This document shows, piece after piece, positions 1-9,700 of a DNA stretch of 64,000 nt. Under the pieces are notes generated by a model. It was not told the origin of the DNA and did no database searches. It saw only the letters and a list, made by a program, of their open reading frames with translations. Within the stretch, counting starts at the first letter, position 1, and each line of letters opens with the position of its first letter. A program made the position numbers and the translations under genes. Location: positions 19,734-83,733 of the forward strand of contig CAZZJC010000019.1 in NCBI GenBank assembly GCA_964654285.1, given 5' to 3'. Origin of the DNA: BJHQ01 sp964654285. GTDB lineage: Bacteria; Planctomycetota; UBA11346.

Positions 1-13
1 CGCGAGGGAAGCC

Positions 14-1132
14 ATGAGCGACGAGAAGAAAGTCCCGTATGTCGATCTCCCCGCGCATTACGCCGGCATGCGCCAGGAGATCCTCGACATCCTCGACCGC
101 ATGCATGCCCAGGGCAGGTTCATCCTGCGCGGCGAGGTCGCGGAGTTCGAAACCGCCATGGGCGGTTATCTCGGCGTCCCCCATGTGGTCGGGGTCAACA
201 GCGGCACCGATGCGCTGTTCCTGGCCCTGCACGCCCTGGGCGTCGGTCCCGGGGACGAGGTGATCACCGTCGCCCACACCTTCGTCGCCACCGTCGCCGC
301 GATCGTCCACCATGGCGCGACCCCGGTGCTCATCGACATCGGCGCCGACCACAACCTCGATCCCGCCCGCTTGGAGGCGGCGATCACCCCACGGACCAAG
401 GCCGTCATCCCGGTGCACATGAACGGCCGGATGTGCGACATGGCGGCGATCCTGGCCATCGCCCGCCGGCATGGACTGAAGGTGGTCGAGGACACCGCCC
501 AGGGCCTGGGTGCGAAGCGCGATGGCCGCATGGCCGGGACGGTGGGCGATATCGGCTGCTTCAGCCTGCATCCGATGAAGAACCTCAGCGTCGGCGGCGA
601 TGGCGGATTCATCACCACCCGCGATCCGGCGCTGGATGCGACGCTGCGCTGCCTGCGCAACCATGGCCAGCGCAGCAAGGACGACCTCGCCTGCTTCGGT
701 TTCAACAGCCGCCTCGACAACATCCATGCCGCGGTCGCCCTGGCCAAGCTGCCGCATCTGCCCCGCTGGCTTGAGCGCCGACGTGCGTTGGCCTCCAGAT
801 ACAGCGAGGCGCTGGCCGGTGTCGGCGACCTCTGCCTGTCCGCCCGGCCGCGACCTGAAACCGATGGCCCTTACGATGTCTTCAGCTCCTACGTCATCAC
901 CAGCGGGGTGCGGGACGCGCTGGTCGCCCACCTGCGCGCGAGCGGCATCGAGATCTTCATCCACTGGCAGGTCCCGCTGCATCGGCAGCCCGGGTTGCGA
1001 CTCGGCGGATGCTCGCTGCCGAACACCGAGGCGCTGTCGCGGAACGTCTTCTCGCTCCCGGTGCAGCCGGAACTCAGCGACCAGGACCAGTCCGTGGTCA
1101 TCGACGCCGTGCGGGCGTTCTTCCGGAAATGA
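14..1132 (+). CDS. DegT/DnrJ/EryC1/StrS family sugar aminotransferase
   Basis: This 372-residue protein is a PLP-dependent aminotransferase of the type that converts a keto-sugar nucleotide to an amino sugar in the cytoplasm. Seen in the sequence: an SGTDAL phosphate-binding segment at residues 63-68, VVEDTAQ with the cofactor Asp at 160, and FSLHPMKNL with the Schiff-base Lys at 189. Length is normal for the family. The ATG follows a GAGGGAAG ribosome-binding site. The gene heads a run of ten plus-strand genes, and its stop overlaps the next start (ATGA), so translation is probably coupled. The exact sugar substrate cannot be read from the sequence. Confidence 0.93.
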   Translation: MSDEKKVPYVDLPAHYAGMRQEILDILDRMHAQGRFILRGEVAEFETAMGGYLGVPHVVGVNSGTDALFLALHALGVGPGDEVITVAHTFVATVAAIVHHGATPVLIDIGADHNLDPARLEAAITPRTKAVIPVHMNGRMCDMAAILAIARRHGLKVVEDTAQGLGAKRDGRMAGTVGDIGCFSLHPMKNLSVGGDGGFITTRDPALDATLRCLRNHGQRSKDDLACFGFNSRLDNIHAAVALAKLPHLPRWLERRRALASRYSEALAGVGDLCLSARPRPETDGPYDVFSSYVITSGVRDALVAHLRASGIEIFIHWQVPLHRQPGLRLGGCSLPNTEALSRNVFSLPVQPELSDQDQSVVIDAVRAFFRK

Positions 1133-2103
1133 GCGGACCGGTGGTCAGTGACGCGCACGATGCCGGGTGGCTGCAGGGCCAACGCCTGCTCGTCACCGGT
1201 GCCAGCGGGTTCTTTGGGCGGAAGCTCATCGTTCACCTGCTGGCCCAGGGCGCGCAGGTGGTCGCCTTCGACCCGGTTCCGCCTGGACCGCAGATGGTGG
1301 CGCTGCCAGGTCTGAGTTTCCACCAGGGATCCCTCCTGGATCAGGCGGCCTTGGACACGGCCTTGGCGCAATGCGATGGGGTGTTCCATCTCGCCGGGAT
1401 CAGCCGGGTCGCGACCGCACGGGAGAAGCCAGGTGATTGCGTGGCGGTCAACATCCAGGGGATGACCAATCTGCTGGAGGCGGTGCGGACCGGCAGCGCC
1501 AAACCCTGGCTCTGCTGGACCAGCACCACCTCCGTCCACCGCACCGGTTCGGGACGTTTCCCCACCACGCTCTATGCGGTGACCAAGCTGGCGGCCGAGA
1601 TGGTCACCGACGCCTATGTCAGGGATTTCGGTCTGCGGGTGATGACGTGTTTCTTCCCCGAACTGTTCGGCAGCGGCGATGACCATCCCGGCAAGGTCCA
1701 CATGATCTTCGCCCGGCGTTCGCTCGCCGGACTGCCCCTGGAAATCCGCGATGCGGAAGTGACCTACGATTACGTCCACGTGCGCGACGCGGTGGAGACC
1801 CTCCTGGCCGGCGCGGACGCGATCCGCGCCGCCCCGCCCGGCGCGCACGAGCGCGTCCGCCTCACCAGCGGTCGGCGGGTGAACCTGGTCGAACTCGCGC
1901 GCGCATTCATCCGCATCGCCGGCAGCACCTCGCCCCTGGTCGTCGCTGCGCAGGGAGTCGGCAGCCAGGCGCCCCAGGCCGGCGATGATCCCAGCATCCC
2001 CGTCACCACGGCCACCCTGGGTCTGGAGGACGGCATCCGCATCCTGCTTGACGAATGCCGGACGACCGCGATCCCGCCCATAGCCCGAGCAGCCACCACC
2101 TGA
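1129..2103 (+). CDS. NAD-dependent nucleotide-sugar epimerase/dehydratase (extended SDR)
   Basis: A 324-residue extended short-chain dehydrogenase/reductase. A Rossmann GASGFFG motif lies near residues 24-30 and the catalytic YAVTK near 149-153. Such enzymes epimerise, dehydrate or reduce NDP-sugars. The chosen ATG overlaps the aminotransferase stop by four bases. Longer in-frame starts exist, but they run back inside the upstream gene. With the aminotransferase it probably supplies an activated amino sugar. Family assignment is secure; the reaction type is not. Confidence 0.9.
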   Translation: MSGPVVSDAHDAGWLQGQRLLVTGASGFFGRKLIVHLLAQGAQVVAFDPVPPGPQMVALPGLSFHQGSLLDQAALDTALAQCDGVFHLAGISRVATAREKPGDCVAVNIQGMTNLLEAVRTGSAKPWLCWTSTTSVHRTGSGRFPTTLYAVTKLAAEMVTDAYVRDFGLRVMTCFFPELFGSGDDHPGKVHMIFARRSLAGLPLEIRDAEVTYDYVHVRDAVETLLAGADAIRAAPPGAHERVRLTSGRRVNLVELARAFIRIAGSTSPLVVAAQGVGSQAPQAGDDPSIPVTTATLGLEDGIRILLDECRTTAIPPIARAATT

Positions 2104-2111
2104 GCTCGACC

Positions 2112-3266
2112 ATGCAACGACTCCGCCATCTGGCCATCTTCCTGCCCTGCACCAATCCCTTCTATCTCGGACTGCTGGTCGGCATGAAGCGCGGCTTCGA
2201 GGCGGTCGGCGTCACCGTGAGCGGCTGGACCGAACTGCCCGATGAGGTGTCCTACCTCGAATTCGTCCGCCTGGTCAAACCTGACGCCATCCTGGAGATG
2301 AACCGCACCCGTCGGCAGCGTCCCTACCTGCCACGCGAGGTCGGGCACATCTCCTGGATGGTCGACAGCGCCGAATGGCCGTATGACCAGCTGGGCGACA
2401 GCGAACTCATCTATTTCATCGGTCGGCATTGGGCCGATCGCTTCCGTGCACGCTCGCAGGGATTCGTCGACTGGCTGCCACCCGGGACCGATCCCGTCGC
2501 GTATGCCTTCGGCCAGGCCGAGCCGATCTCGCGGTTCGGATTCGCCGGCCACATCCCGAAACCGTGGACGGCTGAGCAGGAGGCCCGGGTGGTGGCATCG
2601 ACGCCGCAGGGAAATCTCGATTTCGGCCGGCTTTTCCGGTGGTGCTGCGAACGCTGGCGGGTGCCGCCAGCGGGGTTCGACAACGAATGCTATCTCGCGG
2701 ATGCCCTGGCGGCAGCGGCGGCGAGGTTGGGCGTTCCGGTGGAACTGGCCGATCCGCGCCTGCGCTACGACATCTCCTGCCGCACGGTGCGCCTGATCAA
2801 CCGCACCTGGCTCGCCGACACCGTGCTGGAGGTGTCGCCATCATTCCGTCTCGGCGGCCCGCCCAACTGGCCGCTCTATCCGCGCTATGCTCCCCATTAC
2901 ATCGGACCGCTCCATGGCGCCCAGGCGCTTGGCGATTTCTACCGGACCTCGCAGTTCAACCTCCACGAGGGGGTCGGGCCGCATTTCCGGGTCTTCGATT
3001 GCCTGGCCGCAGGCGGGCTCCTGTTCTGCCGCCGCGCTGCCGACAACGACCTGCCTGGTGGTCTCGCCAGCGTGCTCGAACCCGGCCGCCACTACCTGGA
3101 GTTCGGCGATTCCGCCGAACTGCGCGCTCAGACCGACGATCTCGTCAGGCATCCCGAACGGAGGTCGGACATCATCCAGGCGGCGCGTGCCCAGGTCGAG
3201 CGGGAGCACTCCTGGGCGGTGCGCGCCCGCAAGATCGTCGACGATTACCAGCGGGTCATGGCGTGA
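2112..3266 (+). CDS. CgeB-like glycosyltransferase
   Basis: A 384-residue protein starting MQRLRHLAIF, with a C-terminal half typical of the CgeB/Glyco_trans_1_2 group: HFRVFDCLAAGG, then EPGRHYLEF and a final HSWAVRARKIV helix. These proteins are GT-B-fold glycosyltransferases that use sugar nucleotides. The start at 2112 was preferred over an upstream in-frame ATG at 2055, which would overlap the epimerase and add an unrelated 19-residue leader. It lies 8 bases after the epimerase stop. A second, longer CgeB-like protein is encoded at 12391-13920 at the far end of the same cluster. Donor and acceptor are unknown. Confidence 0.75.
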   Translation: MQRLRHLAIFLPCTNPFYLGLLVGMKRGFEAVGVTVSGWTELPDEVSYLEFVRLVKPDAILEMNRTRRQRPYLPREVGHISWMVDSAEWPYDQLGDSELIYFIGRHWADRFRARSQGFVDWLPPGTDPVAYAFGQAEPISRFGFAGHIPKPWTAEQEARVVASTPQGNLDFGRLFRWCCERWRVPPAGFDNECYLADALAAAAARLGVPVELADPRLRYDISCRTVRLINRTWLADTVLEVSPSFRLGGPPNWPLYPRYAPHYIGPLHGAQALGDFYRTSQFNLHEGVGPHFRVFDCLAAGGLLFCRRAADNDLPGGLASVLEPGRHYLEFGDSAELRAQTDDLVRHPERRSDIIQAARAQVEREHSWAVRARKIVDDYQRVMA

Positions 3267-4345
3267 GCCGCGCTGCCGGGAGGAAACCGCTGCTGGCGGT
3301 CAAACCGGGTTTGCGAATGCGCGGTTTCTACGGCGGCGAGGTCCACGCGCATCTGCGCCAGGATCCGGATGCGGCCTTGGACAGGTATCGCCGCCGGATC
3401 GGTCGCGAACTCGCCGCCGTCGGACTGGATGCGCGGGCGGTACGGGGTCGGACGGTGCTCGATGTCGGCACCGGTTTCCAATCCATCGTCTTCGCCGAAC
3501 TGGGCGCGGCGCGGGTCTTCCATCTCGATATCGATCCGGTCCAGGTCGCCTGGACCCGCCGTGAGGCGCGCCGGCGGGATATGCCGATCACCTCGACCGT
3601 CGCGGATCTCACCCGCGATCTCGGGCCGGCGGCCGATCTCGACCTGGTGTTCCTCTGCGGCGTCTATCACCACCTGCCGTTGCCGTGCGGACTGTTCACC
3701 CGCCTGGCGGCGCGTTGCCGTCCCGCGGCGGCGATCTATCTGCGGTGCTACCGCTCCGGCACCTGGAGCCGCTGGCTCATGGCGCGGCTCCGGCCGTTGG
3801 CCGCCGGTCTCAGCCCCGCCGTGATCCGGCGTGCCTTTCACGCGATGCATCCGCTGGAGGACAATCGGCAGTTCCTGTCAGACCTGATCGATGACCTGTT
3901 CGTGCCGGTCTGGGGCTGCTTCGATCCTTGGCGATTCCAGGACGCCGCCCGGCGTGACGGCATGGAATGCCAGGATCCGGAGCCGGCGCAGGGCTTCGCG
4001 CACAGCGACGAGAATGTCCGTCTGCTGTTTCGCCTCGGTCAGGATCCGCGCCGGGCCTGCCGGGCGCTTGATGCGGTGCGGCCGGTGGACCAGTTGCGGT
4101 TGTCTGTTGCGGTCGGTCGCCAGCCGACGCGCCTGGACTGGAATCGTTTCGCGGCCCGGATCGCCCGGCTTCCGGCCTGGGAGCGTGCCGTCCGCGTCAT
4201 CTCCCTCGCCAGACTGATGCGGACGATGCGGGTCGCCGATTATTTCAGCGTGAAGGGGATGCAACCGGATGCGGATCCTGGGGCCGAACGCGTGGCGGCA
4301 TTGACAAGCATCCAAGAAGTCTGGAGGCCCGAGCTTCCACCGTGA
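3263..4345 (+). CDS. class I SAM-dependent methyltransferase
   Basis: About 360 residues. Motif I of class I methyltransferases, VLDVGTGFQS, is near residue 66, followed by an acidic strand end (FHLDID) and a VYHHLP segment. It probably methylates a sugar or lipid intermediate made by the neighbouring genes. The GTG start at 3263 overlaps the previous stop (GTGA); an ATG at 3317 is an alternative that keeps motif I. The C-terminal half (about 150 residues) contains no motif I recognise. The 85 bases after it precede the carrier-protein gene. Confidence 0.78.
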   Translation: MSRAAGRKPLLAVKPGLRMRGFYGGEVHAHLRQDPDAALDRYRRRIGRELAAVGLDARAVRGRTVLDVGTGFQSIVFAELGAARVFHLDIDPVQVAWTRREARRRDMPITSTVADLTRDLGPAADLDLVFLCGVYHHLPLPCGLFTRLAARCRPAAAIYLRCYRSGTWSRWLMARLRPLAAGLSPAVIRRAFHAMHPLEDNRQFLSDLIDDLFVPVWGCFDPWRFQDAARRDGMECQDPEPAQGFAHSDENVRLLFRLGQDPRRACRALDAVRPVDQLRLSVAVGRQPTRLDWNRFAARIARLPAWERAVRVISLARLMRTMRVADYFSVKGMQPDADPGAERVAALTSIQEVWRPELPP

Positions 4346-4430
4346 CCGCCGCTGGGCAGGGCGATCCTCCGGCATCAATCCGGTTCGGCGCTGGCACGGG
4401 CGATGCTTGAAGCCGGGTTCAGGAGCCTGC

Positions 4431-4976
4431 ATGAGCGATACCCGCCCACCGGTGTTGTTTCTCGATGCGAAGCAGGCGTTGGAATACGTCGCTCTTGCCG
4501 GGGAATCCAGCGGGGCGACGGCCTATCTGCTGGCCCAGGAGCCGCTGTCCGGGGCGCCGCCCCAATTGGTGCACGTGCCGCCGGATCGCCTCGTCGCCTT
4601 CTTCATTGATTCGGGACGGGCGCTGCCGACCGAGGTCGTGTTCCCGCCGGACTATGGGACCGACCTGTGCGAAAGCCTGCGGAACGATCTCGCCACCTTG
4701 TTCGCGCAGGTGGAACAGCGCCGATCGCCGCCGTTGGAGGGCGAGAAGCTGGAGCGCGAACTCTGCGCCTTCATCGGCAACCGCTTCGGCGATGGTGCGC
4801 CGGTCGGTCGGGATGAGTCGCTGTTCTACAGCGGTCTAGTGGATTCCCTCGGGATCAGCCTGATCTGCGCCGAGATCTCCGCCCGCTCCGGCCGCGAGAT
4901 CCTCGGCCCTGAACTGGTCGAGAACGACCTCGACACCGTCCACCTGCTGGTCTCCCATGTCCTCGCCAAGCGCTGA
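4431..4976 (+). CDS. Two-domain protein: unknown N-terminal domain plus acyl-carrier-like domain
   Basis: A 181-residue protein. Residues about 120-181 look like an acyl carrier protein: a DSL motif with the candidate phosphopantetheine serine at 139, followed by an amphipathic helix. Residues about 8-100 form a separate domain of unknown function that is clearly similar to the start of the glycosyltransferase at 12391-13920; both share QEPL, HV.P and LV.F blocks. An AGGAG five bases upstream supports the ATG at 4431. A fatty-acyl-AMP ligase gene two genes downstream is the natural enzyme to load this carrier. The carrier role is inferred from the motif and context. Confidence 0.7.
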   Translation: MSDTRPPVLFLDAKQALEYVALAGESSGATAYLLAQEPLSGAPPQLVHVPPDRLVAFFIDSGRALPTEVVFPPDYGTDLCESLRNDLATLFAQVEQRRSPPLEGEKLERELCAFIGNRFGDGAPVGRDESLFYSGLVDSLGISLICAEISARSGREILGPELVENDLDTVHLLVSHVLAKR

Positions 4977-6183
4977 TCCCGTTCCGGAACTCAACCTGGT
5001 CCTGCATGGACCGGCCTCGGCTCCGGGAGGCGCAGGCGTGCCGTACAAGGCGTTCCTCCAGCTTCCCGTCGGCGGCCTGCGTCCGGACGGCATCCTCGTG
5101 GTGCTCTTCCAGGGCCGCGAGGCGCTGCAGAACAGCTTCACCTACAAGCGGATCCGCCGCACCCTCGCCGCCGCCGGGCACGCCGTGCTGGGAGTGAACT
5201 TCCGTGGTTCGGAAGTGTACATGGACGATCAGCGGTTCATTGCCGAGATCGGCCACAGCGTGGTCCAGCAGGTGCTGCGCGAGCAGGCGGACCCGCAGGC
5301 CTTTTCGCACCAGTCCGATTGGCTGATCCGTCCACCTGCCGGTTTCACCACCAATCGTCTGGCCGCTGCCGAACTCGCCCGCGAATGGCCCGACCAGACC
5401 TTCGATTACGGCAGTCTGCAGGCGCTCGATGTGCTCATCGCCATGGACGCCGTGCGCGAACGGCTCGGTCGGGTGCCGCCGACCTATGCCATCTCGATCT
5501 CCTCCGGCGCCCAGGTGGCACTGACCTGCCTGCGCCTGGCGCCACGTTGCTTCCACGGCCTGCTGGCGCTCGCGCCCTTCTACCTGGCCGCCGGCAATCG
5601 CGAGACCTTCCGCACATTGATCACGGATCCGTTCATGGGTGACGATCCCATCCATCGGCGCGGACTCCGGTTCCCGTGCCCGGAACTGAAGACCTCCTTC
5701 ACCCTGATGCGCAAGGTGCCGGTCCCGTTCCCGGCGGGGCGCACTCCCGGTCTGGCGAGCATCGACGATGAACTCGACCTGCGCGATCAGGTCCGGCAAC
5801 CCGGTTGGCCGGCGGATCTGCCCGCCGGATTCCGCCTCGATGCCATCACCGGAAGCAACGACCTGATGATGCCGCTCGCTCCGCAGCAGGCTCTGCATCA
5901 GGCCTTTGCAGATGCCAAGGTGACCTGCACCATGGACATCATCGGCGAGGATCGCGCCGATGGCCGCTGTTTCTCGTCGACCGGGCACAAGCTCTGGGAC
6001 GACATGGTCGCCCTCACGGATCAGGTGATGGGGCCGTGGCTCAGGACCAGGGCCGGCGAAGGCGCCAGCGCCGCCGATCCGGAACTCGGCACCGCCGCCA
6101 TCCGGCGCCTGCCATCGGCCAACGGCGAATGGATCATGCGCTACCTGCCGCGACCGCACCTGACCTTCGAGCCACGGCGATGA
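4957..6183 (+). CDS. DUF2920-like alpha/beta-hydrolase
   Basis: A 408-residue protein with an alpha/beta-hydrolase pattern. The nucleophile elbow SISSG has its candidate Ser at 182, an Asp lies in GSNDLMMP, and a late His lies in STGHKLWDD. The LQALDVLIAMDAV helix before the elbow is typical of DUF2920, a family found in surface-sugar loci such as the Campylobacter flagellin-modification region (established knowledge). It overlaps the carrier gene by 20 bases. It could transfer or remove an acyl group carried by the neighbouring acyl-carrier domain (inference). Assignment to DUF2920 is from memory of the family and is moderately sure. Confidence 0.62.
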   Translation: MSSPSADPVPELNLVLHGPASAPGGAGVPYKAFLQLPVGGLRPDGILVVLFQGREALQNSFTYKRIRRTLAAAGHAVLGVNFRGSEVYMDDQRFIAEIGHSVVQQVLREQADPQAFSHQSDWLIRPPAGFTTNRLAAAELAREWPDQTFDYGSLQALDVLIAMDAVRERLGRVPPTYAISISSGAQVALTCLRLAPRCFHGLLALAPFYLAAGNRETFRTLITDPFMGDDPIHRRGLRFPCPELKTSFTLMRKVPVPFPAGRTPGLASIDDELDLRDQVRQPGWPADLPAGFRLDAITGSNDLMMPLAPQQALHQAFADAKVTCTMDIIGEDRADGRCFSSTGHKLWDDMVALTDQVMGPWLRTRAGEGASAADPELGTAAIRRLPSANGEWIMRYLPRPHLTFEPRR

Positions 6184-8012
6184 ACGCTTCCGCCGGCATG
6201 GTCAGTGGATGGTCGCAAACACCGCTGCCCCGGGTGGCCGCCCATCCAGCGTTCTTGCCGACCACCGTCATCGATCTGTTCCGGCAGCGGGTGGAGGCCG
6301 AACCCGACCGCGAAATCTGCGCCTTTCCAGGCAGGAGCGGGTGCGAACGCCTGACCTGGAGCGAACTGCTTGCCAGGGCGGCGGCCAGCGCCCGCTTCCT
6401 TGCTGATAGCGGAGTCGGGCCTGGTGCGGTGATCGGGGTGGTGCGCGCCTGCGGTTCCGGGCTGCTGGCGGATTTCCTCGGGGCGATCCTGCTCGGGGCC
6501 GTGCCCTGCATGCTCGCCCCGCCCAATCCGCGCATGTCCCCTGCCGTCTTCGCGGCCAAACTGACGGGGATCCTCGGCCGGTTCGGCGATGGTGCGGTGG
6601 TGGTCGGCGATGCCGCCGCCGCCGGCGTGCTGCGCGGCATGCCGGCGGTCCGCTGCCTGGTCCAGGATCGTCGACCTGCGCCGGCAGATCCCGCGCCCTG
6701 GCTCGACCGCGCCTGCCAGGCCGAGGACCTCCTGTTCCTGCAGCATTCCTCCGGCACCACCGGCATCCCGAAAGGCGTGGCGATCAGCCATGGTCGGCTT
6801 CTCGGTCATCTCCGGGCCTACGGCGATGTTCTGGGTGTCGGCAGCGATGACCGCATCGCCTCCTGGCTGCCCTGGTATCACGACATGGGCATGGTGGCCT
6901 GCCTCTGGGGCAGTCTGGTCTGGGATGTGCCCGCGCTGTACCTGGACAACTTCGCCTGGGCGCTCGACCCGGCCAGTCTCATCGACCACATCGCGCGCGA
7001 GCGGTCGACCCTGGTCTGGCAACCCAACTTCGCCTTCGCCCATCTTGCCCGCACGGTACCCCCGGAGCGCACCGCCGGTCGGCGCCTGGATTCGGTGCGG
7101 GTCTGGACCAACTGTTCCGAACCCGTGCTTGCCTCCAGCATCGATGCCTTCTGTGCGCGGTTCGCGGCCGAGGGCGTGCGGCCCGGTTCGGTCGCAGGGT
7201 GCTATGGCATGGCTGAGAACGTCTTCGCGGTCACCCAGTCAGCCTTGCCACCGTGCCGACTCGACTGCGATCGGCAAAGCCTGGAAGTCGATGGTCGTTA
7301 CCAGCCCGGCCCGGGACGGACGCTGGTTTCCAGTGGCCGTCCGATTCCCGGCGTCGAGATCGGCGTTTGGCTCGCCGATGGGCGACGCGCCGAGGACGGC
7401 CAAGTCGGGAACCTGCGCCTGCGTGGACCGTGGCGGCTGGGCGCCTACTGGCGGCGGGACGAGGAAACCGTCCGGGCGATCGATGGCGATGGCTGGTACG
7501 ACAGCGGCGATCTGGGTTTCATCCATGCTGGCGAGGTGTTCGTCATCGGTCGCGCGAAGGACCTGCTCATCGTCGCTGGGCGCAATTGCGACCCCACCGA
7601 GATCGAAACCCTGGCCGGCGAGGATCCGGGGGTGCTGCCCGGGCGCTGCTGCTGCCTCGGCATCGATGACGCGGCCTCCGGCACCCAGGAACTGCATCTG
7701 GTGGTCGAAAGCCGGCTGCCCGGTTCCGAGCATCCGGACCTCATCCGCCGCCTGCGCGAGCGGATCGCCCGCGACAGCGCCTTCCGCCTGCGCCGGGTGT
7801 GGATCGCCCCGGAACGCTGGCTGGTGAAATCATCGAGCGGGAAGATCAGCCGGAGGGAGAACCTGATTCGTCTATCAGAACTGGAGTCAGTGGGGATTCC
7901 GGCCGGCGACGGAGTGATCCCGGTAGGCGTGCCAGTCAATGGAATCGCAGCGGAACGGACGAAGCCAAGCGACGTGTCGACGCATCCAAACCCAACCATG
8001 GAGGCCCAATGA
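6180..8012 (+). CDS. Fatty-acyl-AMP ligase / acyl-CoA synthetase-like adenylating enzyme
   Basis: A 610-residue member of the ANL adenylating superfamily. Motifs run in order: HSSGTTGIPKGV near residues 189-200 (ATP binding), CYGMAENVF (A5), YDSGDLGF with GRAKDLLI, and C-terminal VKSSSGKISRR with the catalytic Lys. Sequence style and the carrier-protein gene nearby favour a fatty-acyl-AMP ligase that activates an acid and loads it onto a carrier. The ATG at 6180 overlaps the preceding stop (ATGA). About 150 bases at the 3' end encode a low-complexity tail. The chain length of the acid cannot be deduced. Confidence 0.87.
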   Translation: MNASAGMVSGWSQTPLPRVAAHPAFLPTTVIDLFRQRVEAEPDREICAFPGRSGCERLTWSELLARAAASARFLADSGVGPGAVIGVVRACGSGLLADFLGAILLGAVPCMLAPPNPRMSPAVFAAKLTGILGRFGDGAVVVGDAAAAGVLRGMPAVRCLVQDRRPAPADPAPWLDRACQAEDLLFLQHSSGTTGIPKGVAISHGRLLGHLRAYGDVLGVGSDDRIASWLPWYHDMGMVACLWGSLVWDVPALYLDNFAWALDPASLIDHIARERSTLVWQPNFAFAHLARTVPPERTAGRRLDSVRVWTNCSEPVLASSIDAFCARFAAEGVRPGSVAGCYGMAENVFAVTQSALPPCRLDCDRQSLEVDGRYQPGPGRTLVSSGRPIPGVEIGVWLADGRRAEDGQVGNLRLRGPWRLGAYWRRDEETVRAIDGDGWYDSGDLGFIHAGEVFVIGRAKDLLIVAGRNCDPTEIETLAGEDPGVLPGRCCCLGIDDAASGTQELHLVVESRLPGSEHPDLIRRLRERIARDSAFRLRRVWIAPERWLVKSSSGKISRRENLIRLSELESVGIPAGDGVIPVGVPVNGIAAERTKPSDVSTHPNPTMEAQ

Positions 8013-9700
8013 AGATCCTCGGCATCAGTTCCGGCAGCGACAGCGGTGTCGTCCTCTTCGAGGACGATCGCATGGTCCTGGGTGTGAACGAGGAGCGCCT
8101 GTCGCGCAGGAAGCTCGACGACGCGTATCCGCATCGCTCCCTGCGCTGGATCCTGGCCGAATCCGGCCTGAAGCCCGCGGACATCGGGATGATCTGCCAC
8201 GGATTCGCCGGTGGGTTGCCCGGTACCGAATTCTTCACCCGGATGATGCGACGCGCGCTCGATTACGCCGGCGATCCGGCGGCACTGCCGATCATCCTCG
8301 AACGTCTTGCCACCGAAGGCGAGGTCGATGCGGTGAAGAACGCCGAGTTCCTGCGCGAGACCCGCGCCATCTTCCCCGACACGCCGATCCACACCTGCCA
8401 CCACCATGAGGCGCACGCCTGTTCGGCCTACCTCGCCTCGCCGTTCGAGCGCGCCCTGGTGGTGACCGCCGATGGACGCGGCGACTACCTGTCGCTGACC
8501 ATCAGCGCGTTCACGCCAGAGGGGAAGAGCGAACGCTACACCGCCTATAGCTGGGAAAGCCTGGGATACCTCTACGGCCGCGTGACGCATCTGTGCGGTT
8601 TCAAGCCCAACCGCCACGAGGGCAAGATCACCGGTCTTGCCGCGCATGGCGATCCCGAGAAGGCGATCGGGCTCATGCGGCGGATGATCCGTCTGGATGA
8701 CGAAGGTCGCCTGCGCAGCAGTCCCGGCCCGCTGTATCGGCCGTTCTTCTCGAACTTTTCCCCGGAACTGCTCGCCGAGGCGGCCCGCTTCACTCCAGCC
8801 GATCTTGCCGCCGCAGTGCAGCGCCACCTCGAGGATCTGCTCTGCGGACTGGTGCGCCGGCACGTTGCGGAGAGCGGCCTCACCAACATCTGCGTCGCCG
8901 GTGGCGTCTTTTCGAACGTGCGCGCGAATCAGAAGCTGCGCGACCTGCCCGGGGTGTCGGATCTGTTCATCTATCCGAACATGGGCGACGGCGGGATCTG
9001 CGCCGGTGGCGTCCACCACTACCTGTACCACGTCCAGCATCGCAGGCCGGTCGCGGTGCCCAGCCTGTACGTGGGTCCGGCCATCGATCCCGAACGCATC
9101 GCTGCGCTGTTGCGGGCCAAGGGTCTGGCCATCGAACGCCCAGTCGATCTGGAGTCGACGGTCGTCGATCTGCTCGCCGATCATCAGGCGATCGGACTGG
9201 TGCAGGGCCGCAACGAGTTCGGCCCTCGTGCCCTGGGCAACCGCAGCATCATCGCCGCCTGCGATCGCGCCGATGTCTGCCAGCAGCTCAACGATCGCCT
9301 CGCCCGCACCGAGTTCATGCCGTTCGCTCCGTCGATCGCGAGCAACCTCGCCGGGCGGGCGCTGAAGGGATATCGGGATCAATTTTCGGCCCGGCACATG
9401 ACCATCACCTACGAGGTCGCGCCCGCCCTGGCGGAAGGCTCGCCGGCGATCGTCCATCTCGATGGCACCGCCCGGCCGCAGGTGGTGTTCCCCGAGGACA
9501 ATCCGCTCTTCCATCGCCTGCTCAATCGCTGGCATGAGCGCTCCGGCCAGCTCTGCCTGATGAACACGTCCTTCAACATGCATGAGGAACCGATCGTCTG
9601 CGGCGAGGACGACATCGTCAGCACGTTCACCCGTGGCGCGGTCGATTGCCTGCTGTTCGCGCCGTATCTCTGCCGTTTGCCGAAGGGATGCAATCCATGA
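8009..9700 (+). CDS. NodU/CmcH-family carbamoyltransferase
   Basis: A 563-residue O-carbamoyltransferase. The N-terminal Kae1-like domain contains HHHEAHACSAY near residue 130 and GVFSNVRANQKL. The C-terminal domain contains FGPRALGNRSI and NTSFNMHEEP. The family moves a carbamoyl group from carbamoyl phosphate, via carbamoyl-AMP, to a sugar or antibiotic hydroxyl. GGAGG lies five bases before the ATG, and the start overlaps the ligase stop. It predicts a carbamoylated sugar as the cluster's product. Confidence 0.92.
   Translation: MKILGISSGSDSGVVLFEDDRMVLGVNEERLSRRKLDDAYPHRSLRWILAESGLKPADIGMICHGFAGGLPGTEFFTRMMRRALDYAGDPAALPIILERLATEGEVDAVKNAEFLRETRAIFPDTPIHTCHHHEAHACSAYLASPFERALVVTADGRGDYLSLTISAFTPEGKSERYTAYSWESLGYLYGRVTHLCGFKPNRHEGKITGLAAHGDPEKAIGLMRRMIRLDDEGRLRSSPGPLYRPFFSNFSPELLAEAARFTPADLAAAVQRHLEDLLCGLVRRHVAESGLTNICVAGGVFSNVRANQKLRDLPGVSDLFIYPNMGDGGICAGGVHHYLYHVQHRRPVAVPSLYVGPAIDPERIAALLRAKGLAIERPVDLESTVVDLLADHQAIGLVQGRNEFGPRALGNRSIIAACDRADVCQQLNDRLARTEFMPFAPSIASNLAGRALKGYRDQFSARHMTITYEVAPALAEGSPAIVHLDGTARPQVVFPEDNPLFHRLLNRWHERSGQLCLMNTSFNMHEEPIVCGEDDIVSTFTRGAVDCLLFAPYLCRLPKGCNP

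Noticed and set aside
7445..9583. A 712-codon minus-strand open frame
   Set aside because: Antisense to the acyl-AMP ligase and carbamoyltransferase genes, both with complete catalytic motifs.
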